Shown here in pieces: positions 26,336 to 37,094 of a DNA stretch of 53,790 nt. The position numbers were made by a program, and so were the translations under genes. This DNA comes from Myxococcales bacterium. GTDB lineage: Bacteria; Myxococcota_A; Polyangia; Haliangiales; Haliangiaceae. The notes below the pieces were generated by a model. That model searched no databases, was not told the DNA's origin, and saw only the letters and a program-made list of their open reading frames with translations. The stretch covers positions 1 through 53,790 of the forward strand of contig JAQBQE010000069.1 of the NCBI GenBank assembly GCA_028287135.1, read 5' to 3'. Numbering within the stretch: the first letter of the stretch is position 1; each line of letters begins with the position of its first letter.

Positions 26336-27559
26336 CTAGCGGCGGATCTCGATCTGCCAGGCGTCGTGCTCGGTGTCCTCGAACACCTCGACCCGTGGAT
26401 CACCATCGCGGAAGATCAGGATCCGCCTGCCGTCGGACTCGCTCGGCCGCGGCTGTCCCCATTTGTGCGTGAACAGCTGGAACAGCGTGTTCTGCGCATC
26501 GGGGTGCGCCTTGTACGGGATCGAGAATGCGAGCTCGCGGACGCGGCCGCCGGAGACATCGACCTCGAGCTTGGTCGAGCCGCGCTCCCACTCGGTCGGT
26601 AGCAGCGTCAGCACGAAGTCACGGCCCTGCGCGGTGAGCTCGGTCGGGAACATCGCCTTGACCTCCTCGATCGTACTGCCGAGGATCGGGACCGCATCGA
26701 GGACATCGGGTTGCTCGCCGAACAGCTGCGTTGCCGGCAGGTAGTTGTCGAACGCGAGATCGTGGCTCGAGCCGAGCGCATCGCGCAGCGTCGCGCGCCA
26801 GCCGGTCGTCGGATCGGGCCACACCCGCACGTTCTTGCCGACCGGTTCCGTCGCGCGCAGCCCCGGTCCCCACGCATCGGCGATCAAGGTCTCGGCATGT
26901 GCCGGGAGGTTGAGATAGATCGCGCGCACCGTTCCGAGCTTGTCGTCGGAGGCGACGTACTCGCGCACGCCATCGACCCCGCTCGCGATGCCGGCGCGGA
27001 TATCGACGAGCCCCGGCGCATGGTTGCGCGCCTCGGCGAGCTTCATTCCGATCCTCAGGTTGGCGAGCGCGCCCGGCGGAACCACGTGAGCGCCGAAGAA
27101 CTCCGACGTCAGCACGTGATACGGCACGTACTCGACGAGGCAGTTGCGCTCGAGGCAGTCGAGCTTGACCTTCCATCCCGACGACTCGCTCGCCCACGTG
27201 ATCTCGGGCTGGCCGAGCGCATCCTTCGTGATCTGCGGCTCGCCCCACGCACGGGTCAGCAGCGCACGCGCGTTCTGTCCCTGCACGACCGCCAGGATAC
27301 TCGCGACGGTGCCTGCGTCGACGCGGACCTCGAGCTTGACGTCGCCGACGCCGGAGTCGAGCACGAGGTGCTCGCGCACGCCGCGATGATCCTCGCGCAG
27401 GCCCGGCACCAGCTTGCGCGCGTCGCCGACCGTCATGCCCGGCCGGATCTTGGCGAGCCCGCGCGGCGGCTCGATGTGGGGACCGAAGAACTCGGTCGTC
27501 GCCGCGGGTGCCGAGCTACACGCGGCCAGCGCGAGCACAGCGAGCACGGCGGACTTCAC
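26336..27559 (-). CDS. Lipoprotein with three internal repeats (paralogue of the next gene)
   Basis: A 407-residue protein with lipoprotein signal (LALAACSS; lipobox Cys at about residue 14). After it come three homologous segments of about 130 residues, each opening F-F/L-G, then PP-x2-L-x2-(I/L)-x-x-GM-x2-x-EAR and followed by a beta-rich half with a WG motif (AWGEPQ, AWGPG, KWGQP). The segment starts are TEFFGPHIEPPRGLAKIRPG, SEFFGAHVVPPGALANLRIG and TQLFGEQPDVLDAVPILG. I know no named family with this build. The GTG start at 27559 is the best I can see. It lies 82 nt after the paralogue and probably arose by tandem duplication. Confidence 0.78.
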   Translation of the reverse strand: MKSAVLAVLALAACSSAPAATTEFFGPHIEPPRGLAKIRPGMTVGDARKLVPGLREDHRGVREHLVLDSGVGDVKLEVRVDAGTVASILAVVQGQNARALLTRAWGEPQITKDALGQPEITWASESSGWKVKLDCLERNCLVEYVPYHVLTSEFFGAHVVPPGALANLRIGMKLAEARNHAPGLVDIRAGIASGVDGVREYVASDDKLGTVRAIYLNLPAHAETLIADAWGPGLRATEPVGKNVRVWPDPTTGWRATLRDALGSSHDLAFDNYLPATQLFGEQPDVLDAVPILGSTIEEVKAMFPTELTAQGRDFVLTLLPTEWERGSTKLEVDVSGGRVRELAFSIPYKAHPDAQNTLFQLFTHKWGQPRPSESDGRRILIFRDGDPRVEVFEDTEHDAWQIEIRR

Positions 27560-27641
27560 GCCTACCAGGCTGCCCCGAAGCCCGCCGTCTCACAACCGCC
27601 AACACCGATCAGTCGCGGCGTGGGGCGAATCGCCTCATGCG

Positions 27642-28841
27642 CTACCGGAGCTCGACGAGCAGCTGATTCGCCGTGTCCTCGACCACACGCACGCGCGTCT
27701 TCACGGTCGGGAACGTCAGCATCTGTTTGCCGTTCTTGACCTGCGACTGCGCCTTGCCCCACTTCCGCTCGAGCACCGCGACCAGCAAATCCTTCTGCGC
27801 CTGCGAATCGAACGGCAGCGCGAACACGGCCTTGGCCGCCTTCCCGGTGAGCGGATCGATCTGCACGCCGATCGAGGTCAGCGCGGTCGCGAACTCCGTG
27901 GGAGGCAGCGAGACCTGGCCACCCCCGGTGCTCGCCTGGAACTTCGGATAGACCTTCGCGAGCTGGACCTCGGTGAGCCCGATCAGCGGCAGCCCGAGCT
28001 TCTCGCCCGCGCCGAGCAGCGCCATCACCGGCATGTACTCGGTGAGCTGGAGCACCTGCAGCTTCTCGTCGAACCGAGCGCGCCAGCCGGCGGCCGGGTT
28101 GAACCACGTCGGCTTTGCATCAACGGCCACGCCCTGGCCCCACGCGGCCGCCAGCAGCTCACCGGCCTGCGGCGGTAGCCCACCGACTGCGATCGATCGA
28201 AGCCGACCATCGGCGACATCGACCGAGAGCCGCACGTCCTCCGGACCGGCGGGAATCTCGTTACCCGATGCGAACGGCGCGGCGAGCACGGCGATCTCCT
28301 CGCGCGACATCCCGAGCTTGAGCCGCGCGAGCGCCGCCGGCGGGCCGACCTTGTCACCGAAGAACGCGGCGGTCAGCGACCGATGAAACGCGAGGCGACA
28401 CAGCTCCTGACGACACGACAGATCGACGCGCCATTCGGCGCCGCCCCACGACGTGATCGCCTCGTTCGCCGCGTTGACGTTCTGCGCCGGCTTGCCCCAC
28501 TGCTTGGTCAGCTTCGCGACGAGTCCCTTCTCGCGCGCTTCGATTCCGATTCGCGACACGACCTCGCCGGAGAGCAGCACGTAGAACTTCGCGCCGTTGC
28601 CAGCGTCCTTGATCCGTCGCTTGCGATTCGCGCCATCCTTGTAGGAGACATCCTCGGCGAACGAGCTGAGCGCAGTCTTCGCTTCGCTCACGGTCATCCC
28701 GACCCGGATGCCGTCGAACACGCTCGACGGCTCCACCTGGTTTGCGAACATGCCCGGCGTGCCGGCCGAGGCACCGGAGGTCAGGGATGGGATCAGAGAA
28801 ATGCCTACAGCAGCCGTGATGGCTGTGATCACCCGCATCAT
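27642..28841 (-). CDS. Exported protein with three internal repeats (paralogue of the previous gene)
   Basis: A 399-residue protein with a signal peptide ending near residue 26 (GASAG). It has the same three-segment plan as its neighbour: GMFANQVEPSSVFDGIRVGM, AAFFGDKVGPPAALARLKLG and MALLGAGEKLGLPLIGLT, with QWGKP, AWGQG and KWGKA in the second halves. The first copy has lost the FFG and the signal lacks a lipobox, so this copy would be periplasmic or secreted while the other is lipidated. Two Cys in the first segment (SCRQELC) match CLERNC in the paralogue and probably form a conserved disulfide. Function unknown. Confidence 0.78.
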   Translation of the reverse strand: MMRVITAITAAVGISLIPSLTSGASAGTPGMFANQVEPSSVFDGIRVGMTVSEAKTALSSFAEDVSYKDGANRKRRIKDAGNGAKFYVLLSGEVVSRIGIEAREKGLVAKLTKQWGKPAQNVNAANEAITSWGGAEWRVDLSCRQELCRLAFHRSLTAAFFGDKVGPPAALARLKLGMSREEIAVLAAPFASGNEIPAGPEDVRLSVDVADGRLRSIAVGGLPPQAGELLAAAWGQGVAVDAKPTWFNPAAGWRARFDEKLQVLQLTEYMPVMALLGAGEKLGLPLIGLTEVQLAKVYPKFQASTGGGQVSLPPTEFATALTSIGVQIDPLTGKAAKAVFALPFDSQAQKDLLVAVLERKWGKAQSQVKNGKQMLTFPTVKTRVRVVEDTANQLLVELR

Positions 28842-28879
28842 TCATGGATCGTGGATTTGACGCGAACTCGCAAGCGAAT

Positions 28880-30307
28880 TCATCGAGCGAGCAAACGAAG
28901 CGCGTCGGCTACGATCGTCAACGCAGATCGCATCTCGTCCTCTGAGAGAAAGGCGTAAGCGATCCGAAATCCATGGAGGTGCGCTGCCCCGATGAAGGCG
29001 GAGGACGCATTGGTCACATGCACTCCACGCCGGGCAAGGTGCGCCTCGAGCGCCGGCATGTCGACGGTGCGCGGGATCTCGAGCCACAGCGTCGGTCCAC
29101 CGCCCGGCCGCGTCCACCGCACGCCCTCGGGCATCATCTCTTCGAGCGCGGCGAGGCACGCGGCGTAGCGCGTATCGAGCGCGCGCTGCAGCGATGCGAG
29201 GTGCGTATCGTAGTACCCGCGATCGAGAAACTCGGCGACCACGGCCTCGGTCAGCCACGCGTTGCCGAGCGTGGACAGCCGCTTCATCGCGACCAGGGTC
29301 GGCACGAGCTCGGGGGACGCGGCGACGAACCCGACCCGCAACGACGGCAACAGCTTCTTCGTGAACGAGTTCACGTAGAGGACGTTCTTGCCGCCGAGCA
29401 TCCGCAGCATCGGGCGGTATTCACCATCGGACATCATGTCGCTGCCCCAGTCGTCCTCGAGCACGGCGACGCCGTGGCGCTGACATAGATCGAGGACACC
29501 GCGGAGCTCTGCACTCGAGTACGAGTATCCGGTCGGGTTGTGGAAGCTCGGGATCAGGTACGCGAGCGACGGCTTCGTCGCGAGGGCGCGGTCCCACGCC
29601 TGCATGTCGATCCCGCCGAACGGATCGAGCTCCATCCCGACCAGCTCGTTGCCGAGGCTCTCGAACAGCAGCTTGGCATACGCGTAGACCGGCGACTCCA
29701 CCGCGACCCGCTTGGTCGCCAGCGAGCGCGCGACGATGTCGAGCGATTGCTGCGAGCCGGTCGTGATGATCACGTCGTCCGCATCGACATCGAGGCCGCG
29801 AGCGCTCAGCCGTCGTGCGATCGCCTCGCGCAGCGGGCGGTAGCCCTGCGCCTCGTACTGCGCCGGCATCTTCTCGCGCAGGATCGAGCGCGCGCACTCG
29901 GCGATCCGTTCGGTCGGCAGCAGCTCGGGATCGATGAACACCGTGGACAGGGCGGTCGTGCCGCGGCCGGGGAGATCGGGCTTGCCGAGGGGCGGCGGTA
30001 CGAGCCTCGGCAGCGGGACCGAGACCACCGGGGTCGGAGCCGACTGCCGGGTCGGCGCGAGCACGAACACGCCTTCCCGCTCCCGCGCCTCGACCAGGCC
30101 GCGCGCGACGAGCTCGTCGTACGCCGCCTGGGCCGTGTTCTTCGACAGGCCGAGCTGCTTCTCGAGGGCGCGCACCGGGGGGAGCCGACTCCCGGCGGGG
30201 AGCCCACCACCCGCGATCTCGCGCTGGACGCTCGCGACGATGTCGGCAGCGGTCGCCCTTCGCGCACCCGTGGCCACGTGCAGACCTACATACGGCGACC
30301 GAGACAT
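28880..30307 (-). CDS. MocR-type regulator (GntR HTH fused to aminotransferase fold)
   Basis: A 475-residue protein. A winged HTH of the GntR family covers about 16-85 (LPPVRALEKQLGLSKNTAQAAYDELVARGLV). The rest is a class-I aminotransferase fold with the PLP-pocket residues visible: SFHNPTGYSY, LEDDWGSD and the Schiff-base Lys317 in NSFTKKLLPSLRVG. MocR proteins use PLP chemistry as a sensor and often control PLP, GABA or taurine genes; the target here is unclear. I chose the ATG at 30307 since 19 further in-frame residues upstream do not look like protein. It is divergent from the TPR gene at 30419. Confidence 0.92.
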   Translation of the reverse strand: MSRSPYVGLHVATGARRATAADIVASVQREIAGGGLPAGSRLPPVRALEKQLGLSKNTAQAAYDELVARGLVEAREREGVFVLAPTRQSAPTPVVSVPLPRLVPPPLGKPDLPGRGTTALSTVFIDPELLPTERIAECARSILREKMPAQYEAQGYRPLREAIARRLSARGLDVDADDVIITTGSQQSLDIVARSLATKRVAVESPVYAYAKLLFESLGNELVGMELDPFGGIDMQAWDRALATKPSLAYLIPSFHNPTGYSYSSAELRGVLDLCQRHGVAVLEDDWGSDMMSDGEYRPMLRMLGGKNVLYVNSFTKKLLPSLRVGFVAASPELVPTLVAMKRLSTLGNAWLTEAVVAEFLDRGYYDTHLASLQRALDTRYAACLAALEEMMPEGVRWTRPGGGPTLWLEIPRTVDMPALEAHLARRGVHVTNASSAFIGAAHLHGFRIAYAFLSEDEMRSALTIVADALRLLAR

Positions 30308-30404
30308 GCCGACATCATGACCTCGCCTCCGGATCTCGCGAAGGGACAACACGAGGAGCGCCATCGGGACAGCAGTTCGAGGGGCGGCCAGGTAACAGGT
30401 CTGA

Positions 30405-30410
30405 TAGCAT
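30405..30410 (+). promoter_or_regulatory. Putative -10 element, leaderless type
   Basis: TAGCAT, 8 nt before the GTG at 30419 and 5 nt before an alternative TTG at 30416. Confidence 0.4.
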
Positions 30411-30418
30411 CCGAGTTG

Positions 30419-31372
30419 GTGAGATTCCTGGCGACGGGTATCGCTGGTCTGGTGCTCCTGGGCGTGCCGGCGGTGGCCGTGGGCGAGTCGGGTGAGGAGC
30501 TACGGGTCCGTGGTGAGCAGCTGGCAAGAGACGGCCGGTATACGGAAGCGATCGACGCGTTCAAGGCGGCGGAGAAGATCGAGCCGCGCGCGCGTCACTC
30601 GTGCTTCATCGCGCTCGCGTACACGCGTCGCGAAGCGTGGGCGCAGGCGGAGGTGTTCCTCGACCAGTGCCACAAGCGCGCGAGTGCCTCCGATCCGCTG
30701 CCCGAGTGGGTGCCGATGGTCGATCAGCTGCTCGCCGAACGCCTCCCGCTCGCCGCGCCGATCGAGATCAAGGTCGAGCCACCCGGCACCGAGATCAAGC
30801 TGACGGTCTCGAGCTTCGCGCCCGACGAGATCATCGCGCCGCGCACGATCCACCTCGCGCCCGGTCGCCACGTCGTGATCGCGACGGCGCAGGGCTACAA
30901 CGATGCCCAGAAGACGGTCGATGTCTCCGACAAGAGCCCGCAGACAATCACGATCACCATGCTGCCGGTCAGCACGCTGGGCCCCGACCCTGGCGGCGCG
31001 ATCGTCGCCGGACCGACGGCGCCACCGAGCCGGGTCCCGACCTACGTGATGGCAGGCGGCGGAGCGATCGTCCTCGCCGGGGCGATCGTCCACGCGACGC
31101 TGTTCCGCACCGCACGCAACAACCTCGACGCTGCCAACGAGCTCGCGACGAGGGATCCCGCTGCGGCCGATGCGCAGTGGAAGGAGTGGTCGCCGAAGTT
31201 CGACACGCGGCGGAACCTGACGATTGCGCTGTACGGCGTCGGTGCCGCGACGGTGATCACCGGGCTCGTGCTGAAGTACGCAGTGTTCAAGAGCAGCGAA
31301 CAGGCCCCTCAGGTCTCGTTCGAGCCCAGCACCAGCGGTGGGGGATGGGTGACGGTCGGGTGGGTTCGTTGA
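30419..31372 (+). CDS. Exported TPR/PEGA-like protein with two C-terminal TM helices
   Basis: GTG start, 317 residues. Signal peptide (about 1-22), then TPR-like helices (EELRVRGEQLARDGRYTEAIDAFKAAEK). A PEGA-like beta domain covers about 118-185 (IEIKVEPPGTEIKLTVS, APGRHVVIATAQGYNDAQKTVDVS). A TM helix (about 205-227), a charged loop and a second TM helix (about 265-285) follow, with a short beta tail. The design matches the gene at 6698, also next to a kinase. Its stop overlaps the start region of the kinase gene, so the two are co-translated and probably work together at the membrane. Confidence 0.8.
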   Translation: MRFLATGIAGLVLLGVPAVAVGESGEELRVRGEQLARDGRYTEAIDAFKAAEKIEPRARHSCFIALAYTRREAWAQAEVFLDQCHKRASASDPLPEWVPMVDQLLAERLPLAAPIEIKVEPPGTEIKLTVSSFAPDEIIAPRTIHLAPGRHVVIATAQGYNDAQKTVDVSDKSPQTITITMLPVSTLGPDPGGAIVAGPTAPPSRVPTYVMAGGGAIVLAGAIVHATLFRTARNNLDAANELATRDPAAADAQWKEWSPKFDTRRNLTIALYGVGAATVITGLVLKYAVFKSSEQAPQVSFEPSTSGGGWVTVGWVR

Positions 31373-33003
31373 CAGCTGCGACCGATAGCAACCCGCCCGG
31401 CGACCTGTACTGCGCGACGTGCGAACGGACGTTCCACATCGGGGAGCGCTGTCCGGTCGACGGCGCGCGTCTGATGAAGCTCAAGGCGCGGATCGATCCG
31501 TTCATCGGCCGTGACATCGACGGCCGGTTCACGGTGCTCGAGAAGCTCGGCCAGGGTGGGATGGGTGCGGTCTATCGCGCCGAGCAGCACTCCGTCGGTC
31601 GCGAGGTCGCGATCAAGGTCGTCAATCAGGGTCTGGTCTCCGACCCGGACGTGATCAAGCGCTTCCTTCGCGAGGCCAAGCTCGCGAGCCAGCTCTCGCA
31701 TCCGAACGCCGTCAATGTGCTCGACTTCGGGCAGACCGACGACGGCGTGTTCTACCTCGTGATGGAGCTGGTCTCGGGGCGCACGCTCGACCAGGTGATC
31801 AAGGCGGAGAGGGTGTTCCGTCCCGAACGCGTCGTGCGGATCGGCACCCAGATCTGCGATGCACTCGACGCCGCGCACGCGCGCTCGATCATCCATCGCG
31901 ATCTCAAGCCCGCGAACGTGATGCTGCTGGCGCAGGGCCGCGACCTGGTGAAGGTCCTCGACTTCGGTCTCGCGAAGTCGGTGTCTCCGGACGCCACGTC
32001 GACGACGATGACCGGTGCCGGCGCGATCGTCGGCACGCCCGCGTTCATGCCGCCCGAGCTCGCGACCGGCATGCCGTGCGATGGCCGCGCCGATCTGTAC
32101 TCGCTCGGCTGCATGCTCTACCTGCTCGGCTCGGGCCGCCTGCCCTTCCATTCCGATTCCGTGCACGAGCTGCTCGCGATGCACGGCTGCGATGATCCAG
32201 CTCCGCCGATGACCGGTGTGCCGCAGCGGCTCGCGAAGGTCGTCGGCAAGCTCCTCGAGAAGGATCCGCGCAACCGGTTCCAGAGCGCGGCCGAGGCGTT
32301 GCAGGCGCTCGAGATGTCGATGTCGACGAGGACACCGGTCTCGGGCGTGGCCTACTACGCGCCCGATACCCAGCCGAGCCTCGGGCCGTTCCCGGCCACC
32401 ACCGAGACGTTCGCCCACCTCGAGACGCCGCTACCACCATCGGTCGCGGCCGAGCGTGCGGCGCTCGGCAAGGGCGAGCGCAAGCCGCGCAGCGCGACCG
32501 AGGTCGAACGAATGATCTCGGGTGCGACGATGCTCGCTGCGTCGGCCTCGCCGGTCGCCGCGACCTCGCAGCCGAGCACGTCGCTCGCCGAGATGACGCC
32601 GCGCAGACGATCGAGGTGGCCGCTGATCGCGCTCGCGTGCGGTGCCCTGATCGCGAGCATCGTCGGGTTCGCGGTCGTCTCGAGCGGAGGCGAGGACACG
32701 CCCGCCCGGCCGCCCGTCGTCGACACCAGGCCCGCGGTCGTCGATCCCAGGCCCGCGGTCATCGTTCCCAGGCCCGCGGTCGTCCACCCCAGGCCTCCGG
32801 TCGTCGACACCAAGCCTCCGGTCGCCGTCGAGCCCGAGCCCGCCGCGGTGATCGCTCCCAAGCCCCCCGTCACGAAACCCAAGAAGACCGTGAAGACCGT
32901 GAAACCTCCGAAGCCACCGACGACCACGCCCACGACGAACCCGACGAGCAAGCCCGCCACCGGCTCGGGCGGCCCCAAGCCCCCTGCTGTCCTCCCGTTC
33001 TGA
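31345..33003 (+). CDS. Ser/Thr protein kinase with N-terminal zinc-ribbon-like motif
   Basis: About 552 residues. The N-terminal YCATCERTFHIGERCPVDGARL has the CxxC...CPxDG pattern frequent at the front of myxobacterial kinases. The kinase domain covers about 55-320: GQGGMGAVYRAEQ, Lys91 in AIKVV, HRD at 184-186 (IHRDLKPANV), DFG at 206-208 and MPPEL in the activation segment. One TM helix at about 426-446 is followed by a Pro/Val repeat tail (VVDTRPAVVDPRP-type units, then Lys/Pro/Thr). Starts at ATG 31345, GTG 31360 and TTG 31369 are in frame; all overlap the preceding gene by 4-28 nt. The tail should be periplasmic, without a PEGA domain. Confidence 0.92.
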   Translation: MGDGRVGSLTAATDSNPPGDLYCATCERTFHIGERCPVDGARLMKLKARIDPFIGRDIDGRFTVLEKLGQGGMGAVYRAEQHSVGREVAIKVVNQGLVSDPDVIKRFLREAKLASQLSHPNAVNVLDFGQTDDGVFYLVMELVSGRTLDQVIKAERVFRPERVVRIGTQICDALDAAHARSIIHRDLKPANVMLLAQGRDLVKVLDFGLAKSVSPDATSTTMTGAGAIVGTPAFMPPELATGMPCDGRADLYSLGCMLYLLGSGRLPFHSDSVHELLAMHGCDDPAPPMTGVPQRLAKVVGKLLEKDPRNRFQSAAEALQALEMSMSTRTPVSGVAYYAPDTQPSLGPFPATTETFAHLETPLPPSVAAERAALGKGERKPRSATEVERMISGATMLAASASPVAATSQPSTSLAEMTPRRRSRWPLIALACGALIASIVGFAVVSSGGEDTPARPPVVDTRPAVVDPRPAVIVPRPAVVHPRPPVVDTKPPVAVEPEPAAVIAPKPPVTKPKKTVKTVKPPKPPTTTPTTNPTSKPATGSGGPKPPAVLPF

Positions 33004-33718
33004 TCTGAGCGCACCACCGTCTGGTTTGCCCTGGTCGTCGCCGCTGGCGGCTGCTTCTCGAAACCGCAGAACAACACCGGCCGCGATGGCGGCATCGTCG
33101 GCGATGGCAGCGCTGCGACCGATGCACCGATCGATGCGGAGCCTCTGTCGGTCTCGATCGCACCGGCCACGCTCGCCGCGGGCGACCACCACGCGTGCGC
33201 CATCACCGCTTCGAAGCTCCGGTGCTGGGGCGATAACTCGAACGGTCAGCTCGGCGACGCGTCGGTGCTGGCGAGCGGCACCCCGATCGATCCGCAGCCG
33301 ACGTTGACGGGCGCGTGGACCGCAGTCGCAGCCGGCGCACGTCACACGTGCGGGATCTACGACGGAGAGATCGTGTGCTGGGGCAACAACGCCAACAACC
33401 AGGCCGGCGGCACCGCCACGGTGAACGGGCTGGCGCTGCCAGGCGGCGTCGCCGCGGTGAAGGTGTTCGCGGGTCGCGATGCATCGTGCGCGACCGATGC
33501 GATGGGCCGGCTGTACTGCTGGGGCCGGCACGCCCACCCAGGTCAACAACCTGATCGCGTCGAAGGTCTCCACCGGCAGCAGCCACACCTGCGCGGTCGG
33601 CAAGCTGAACGCTGCCGACGCGCAGAGCTCCGTCTTCTGCTGGGGTGGGAACCGCTTCGGCGAGGTCGGCAACGGCGCACGCTTCCGCGACACCCCGGTC
33701 CCGGTCACGCTTCCCTGA
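33004..33718 (+). pseudogene. RCC1-repeat lipoprotein, decayed
   Basis: Reading from 33004 in one frame gives a lipoprotein-like signal (FALVVAAGGCFSKP) and RCC1/BNR-type repeats: AGDHHACAIT-x4-RCWGDNSNGQLGD, then AGARHTCGIYDGEIVCWGNN, then LYCWG. There is no ATG, GTG or TTG before the signal in this frame. At about 33515-33545 the reading must move one base forward to continue as AGTPTQVNNLIASKVSTGSS and end SSVFCWGGNRFGEVGNG-x-TLP at 33718. Roughly ten residues expected after the third CWG are also missing, so a small out-of-frame deletion fits. Two defects make a true pseudogene more likely than a single sequencing error. Confidence 0.75.
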
Positions 33719-33781
33719 CCCGGACATCCGGAGCCCGTGCCAGTCGTCCAGCCCCACTCATCCCCGCACCGGCGGGCATGG

Positions 33782-33787
33782 TACGGT
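33782..33787 (+). promoter_or_regulatory. Putative -10 element, leaderless type
   Basis: TACGGT, 7 nt before the ATG at 33795. Confidence 0.4.
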
Positions 33788-33794
33788 TCGGTCG

Positions 33795-35780
<1,986 letters not shown>

Positions 35781-35783
35781 GCG

Positions 35784-37094
35784 GTGACGCGCGCGATCAA
35801 GAAGGCGAAGCCAGCGGCCCGGGCTTCGACGAGGTCCGCGCCGAAGAAGACTGCCGCGCCGAAGAAGGCCCCGCCGAAGAAGGCCGCCCCGAAGAAGGCC
35901 CCGCCGAAGAAGGCCGCGGCCACCAAGGCAGCCGCGGGAAAACGGGGTCAGACCCCCATTTCCCAGGCCGTCACCGCGAAGAACGGGGCGAAGATCGGGG
36001 CGAAGAACGGGGCGAAGGCGGGTCGACGAACCGGCGCGACGCCGGCCGCCGGAGCAGCGCGGGTGCCGGCGGGTGGTGGGCGCGTGGTCGAGATCCTCGA
36101 CGACGAGCAACCGATCAACGCCCTGCGCCGCTACCTCGCGAACATCCCCGGTCATGCGTCGGTGCAGGAGGGCCAGGTCGCCCTCGGCTCCGCGCAGCTC
36201 ATGCTGCTGCCGATCGCTCGCGAGCATCGGGGTGGCCCGGAGGTCAAGGAGCTGCTCGATCTCGTGCTGTCGCGGTGGGACGCGTTCCCCGATCAGGCCG
36301 GGTTTCATGCCCAGGAATTCCTCCGCAACGCGTTCGCGGCCGTCGGTGATGATCCGGATCGGATCGCTCTGTTGCGGGCGCACGTCCCTCACGATCCGCA
36401 GCCCGAGCTGCTGTTCAACATTGCCTGCGCGCACGCGATCATGGGTGACAAGCGCGCGATGCTCGACGCGCTACGCGAGGCGATCGCGGGCGGCGTGACG
36501 GCAGCGCAGATCCGCCGCGACGACGACTTCACGCCGTTCCTCGACGATGACGACTTCACCGAGCTGCTCGATGGCGCGTCCTCGCCACCGATCCCGGTCG
36601 ACATCGAGCCGCACATCGAGCCCGTACGGTCCGCGCTCGACGCGCTGCTGTCCACGCTCCGCGAGTTCGGCGAGCAGGGTCGGCTCCATCCGCCGGCGAG
36701 CCTTGACCTCGTGCTCTCCGCGGAGCGCACGCGGAAGGTGCAGCTCCCGAACGACTTCCGCGCGCTCCTGACGCTCGCCGACGGACTGGCGGTGTGGGAG
36801 CACGAGTTCTTCGGCACCAAGGACTACCGGACCGATACCGAGCTCGCGCGCAGCGCACGCCGTTACCTCGAGTCGTCGGCCAGCTACGGGGCGACCGGGA
36901 TCGACGAGTGCGTTCCGATCGCGAACTGGGGCCAGCCCAACGACTGGCTGCTCTACGATCCACGCGGCAAGATCCGCGGCGGGGAGCCGGGCTACGTGCT
37001 GATGCTGAACGCGGACGAGCTCGCGATCGACGACCTCGTCGCCGCGCTCGATCGGATCGCCCGCATCGCCGCCGACGTCCTCGGCACCAACTGA
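35784..37094 (+). CDS. SUKH (SMI1/KNR4-like) domain protein with histone-like basic tail
   Basis: GTG start after an AAGAGGT site, 3 nt from the dehydratase stop; 436 residues. The first 90 residues are Lys/Ala/Pro repeats of histone-H1/AlgP type (KKAPPKKAAPKKAPPKKAA) and more Lys/Gly-rich repeats, likely to bind DNA or another polyanion. A helical segment with TPR character follows (about 105-230; LLFNIACAHAIMGDKRAMLDALREAI). The C-terminal third matches SMI1/KNR4 (LPNDFRALLTLADGL, then VPIANWGQPNDWLLYDPRG), a fold used by toxin-immunity proteins and general binding proteins. A basic tail joined to a SUKH domain is unusual. A GGGGTCAGACCCC palindrome sits inside the tail-coding DNA. Confidence 0.8.
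   Translation: MTRAIKKAKPAARASTRSAPKKTAAPKKAPPKKAAPKKAPPKKAAATKAAAGKRGQTPISQAVTAKNGAKIGAKNGAKAGRRTGATPAAGAARVPAGGGRVVEILDDEQPINALRRYLANIPGHASVQEGQVALGSAQLMLLPIAREHRGGPEVKELLDLVLSRWDAFPDQAGFHAQEFLRNAFAAVGDDPDRIALLRAHVPHDPQPELLFNIACAHAIMGDKRAMLDALREAIAGGVTAAQIRRDDDFTPFLDDDDFTELLDGASSPPIPVDIEPHIEPVRSALDALLSTLREFGEQGRLHPPASLDLVLSAERTRKVQLPNDFRALLTLADGLAVWEHEFFGTKDYRTDTELARSARRYLESSASYGATGIDECVPIANWGQPNDWLLYDPRGKIRGGEPGYVLMLNADELAIDDLVAALDRIARIAADVLGTN
35840..35930. repeat. Tandem AAG/GCC-rich repeats in the basic tail
   Basis: Near-identical units built on CCGAAGAAGGCC encode the PKKA repeats; they are prone to expansion and contraction in frame. Confidence 0.55.
35944..35956. repeat. REP-like palindrome GGGGTCAGACCCC
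   Basis: A perfect 6-bp inverted repeat around a single A, flanked by AAA and TTT (GAAAAC upstream, CATTTCCC downstream). From memory, this core resembles dispersed palindromes of bacterial genomes. It lies in the coding sequence at the end of the basic tail and is read as RGQTP. Just downstream, GGGGCGAAGAWC units repeat about four times (35985-36025). Confidence 0.5.

Noticed and set aside
33479..33718. Separate small gene for the last RCC1 segment
   Set aside because: It is the continuation of the RCC1 lipoprotein after a frameshift and has no start or ribosome site of its own.
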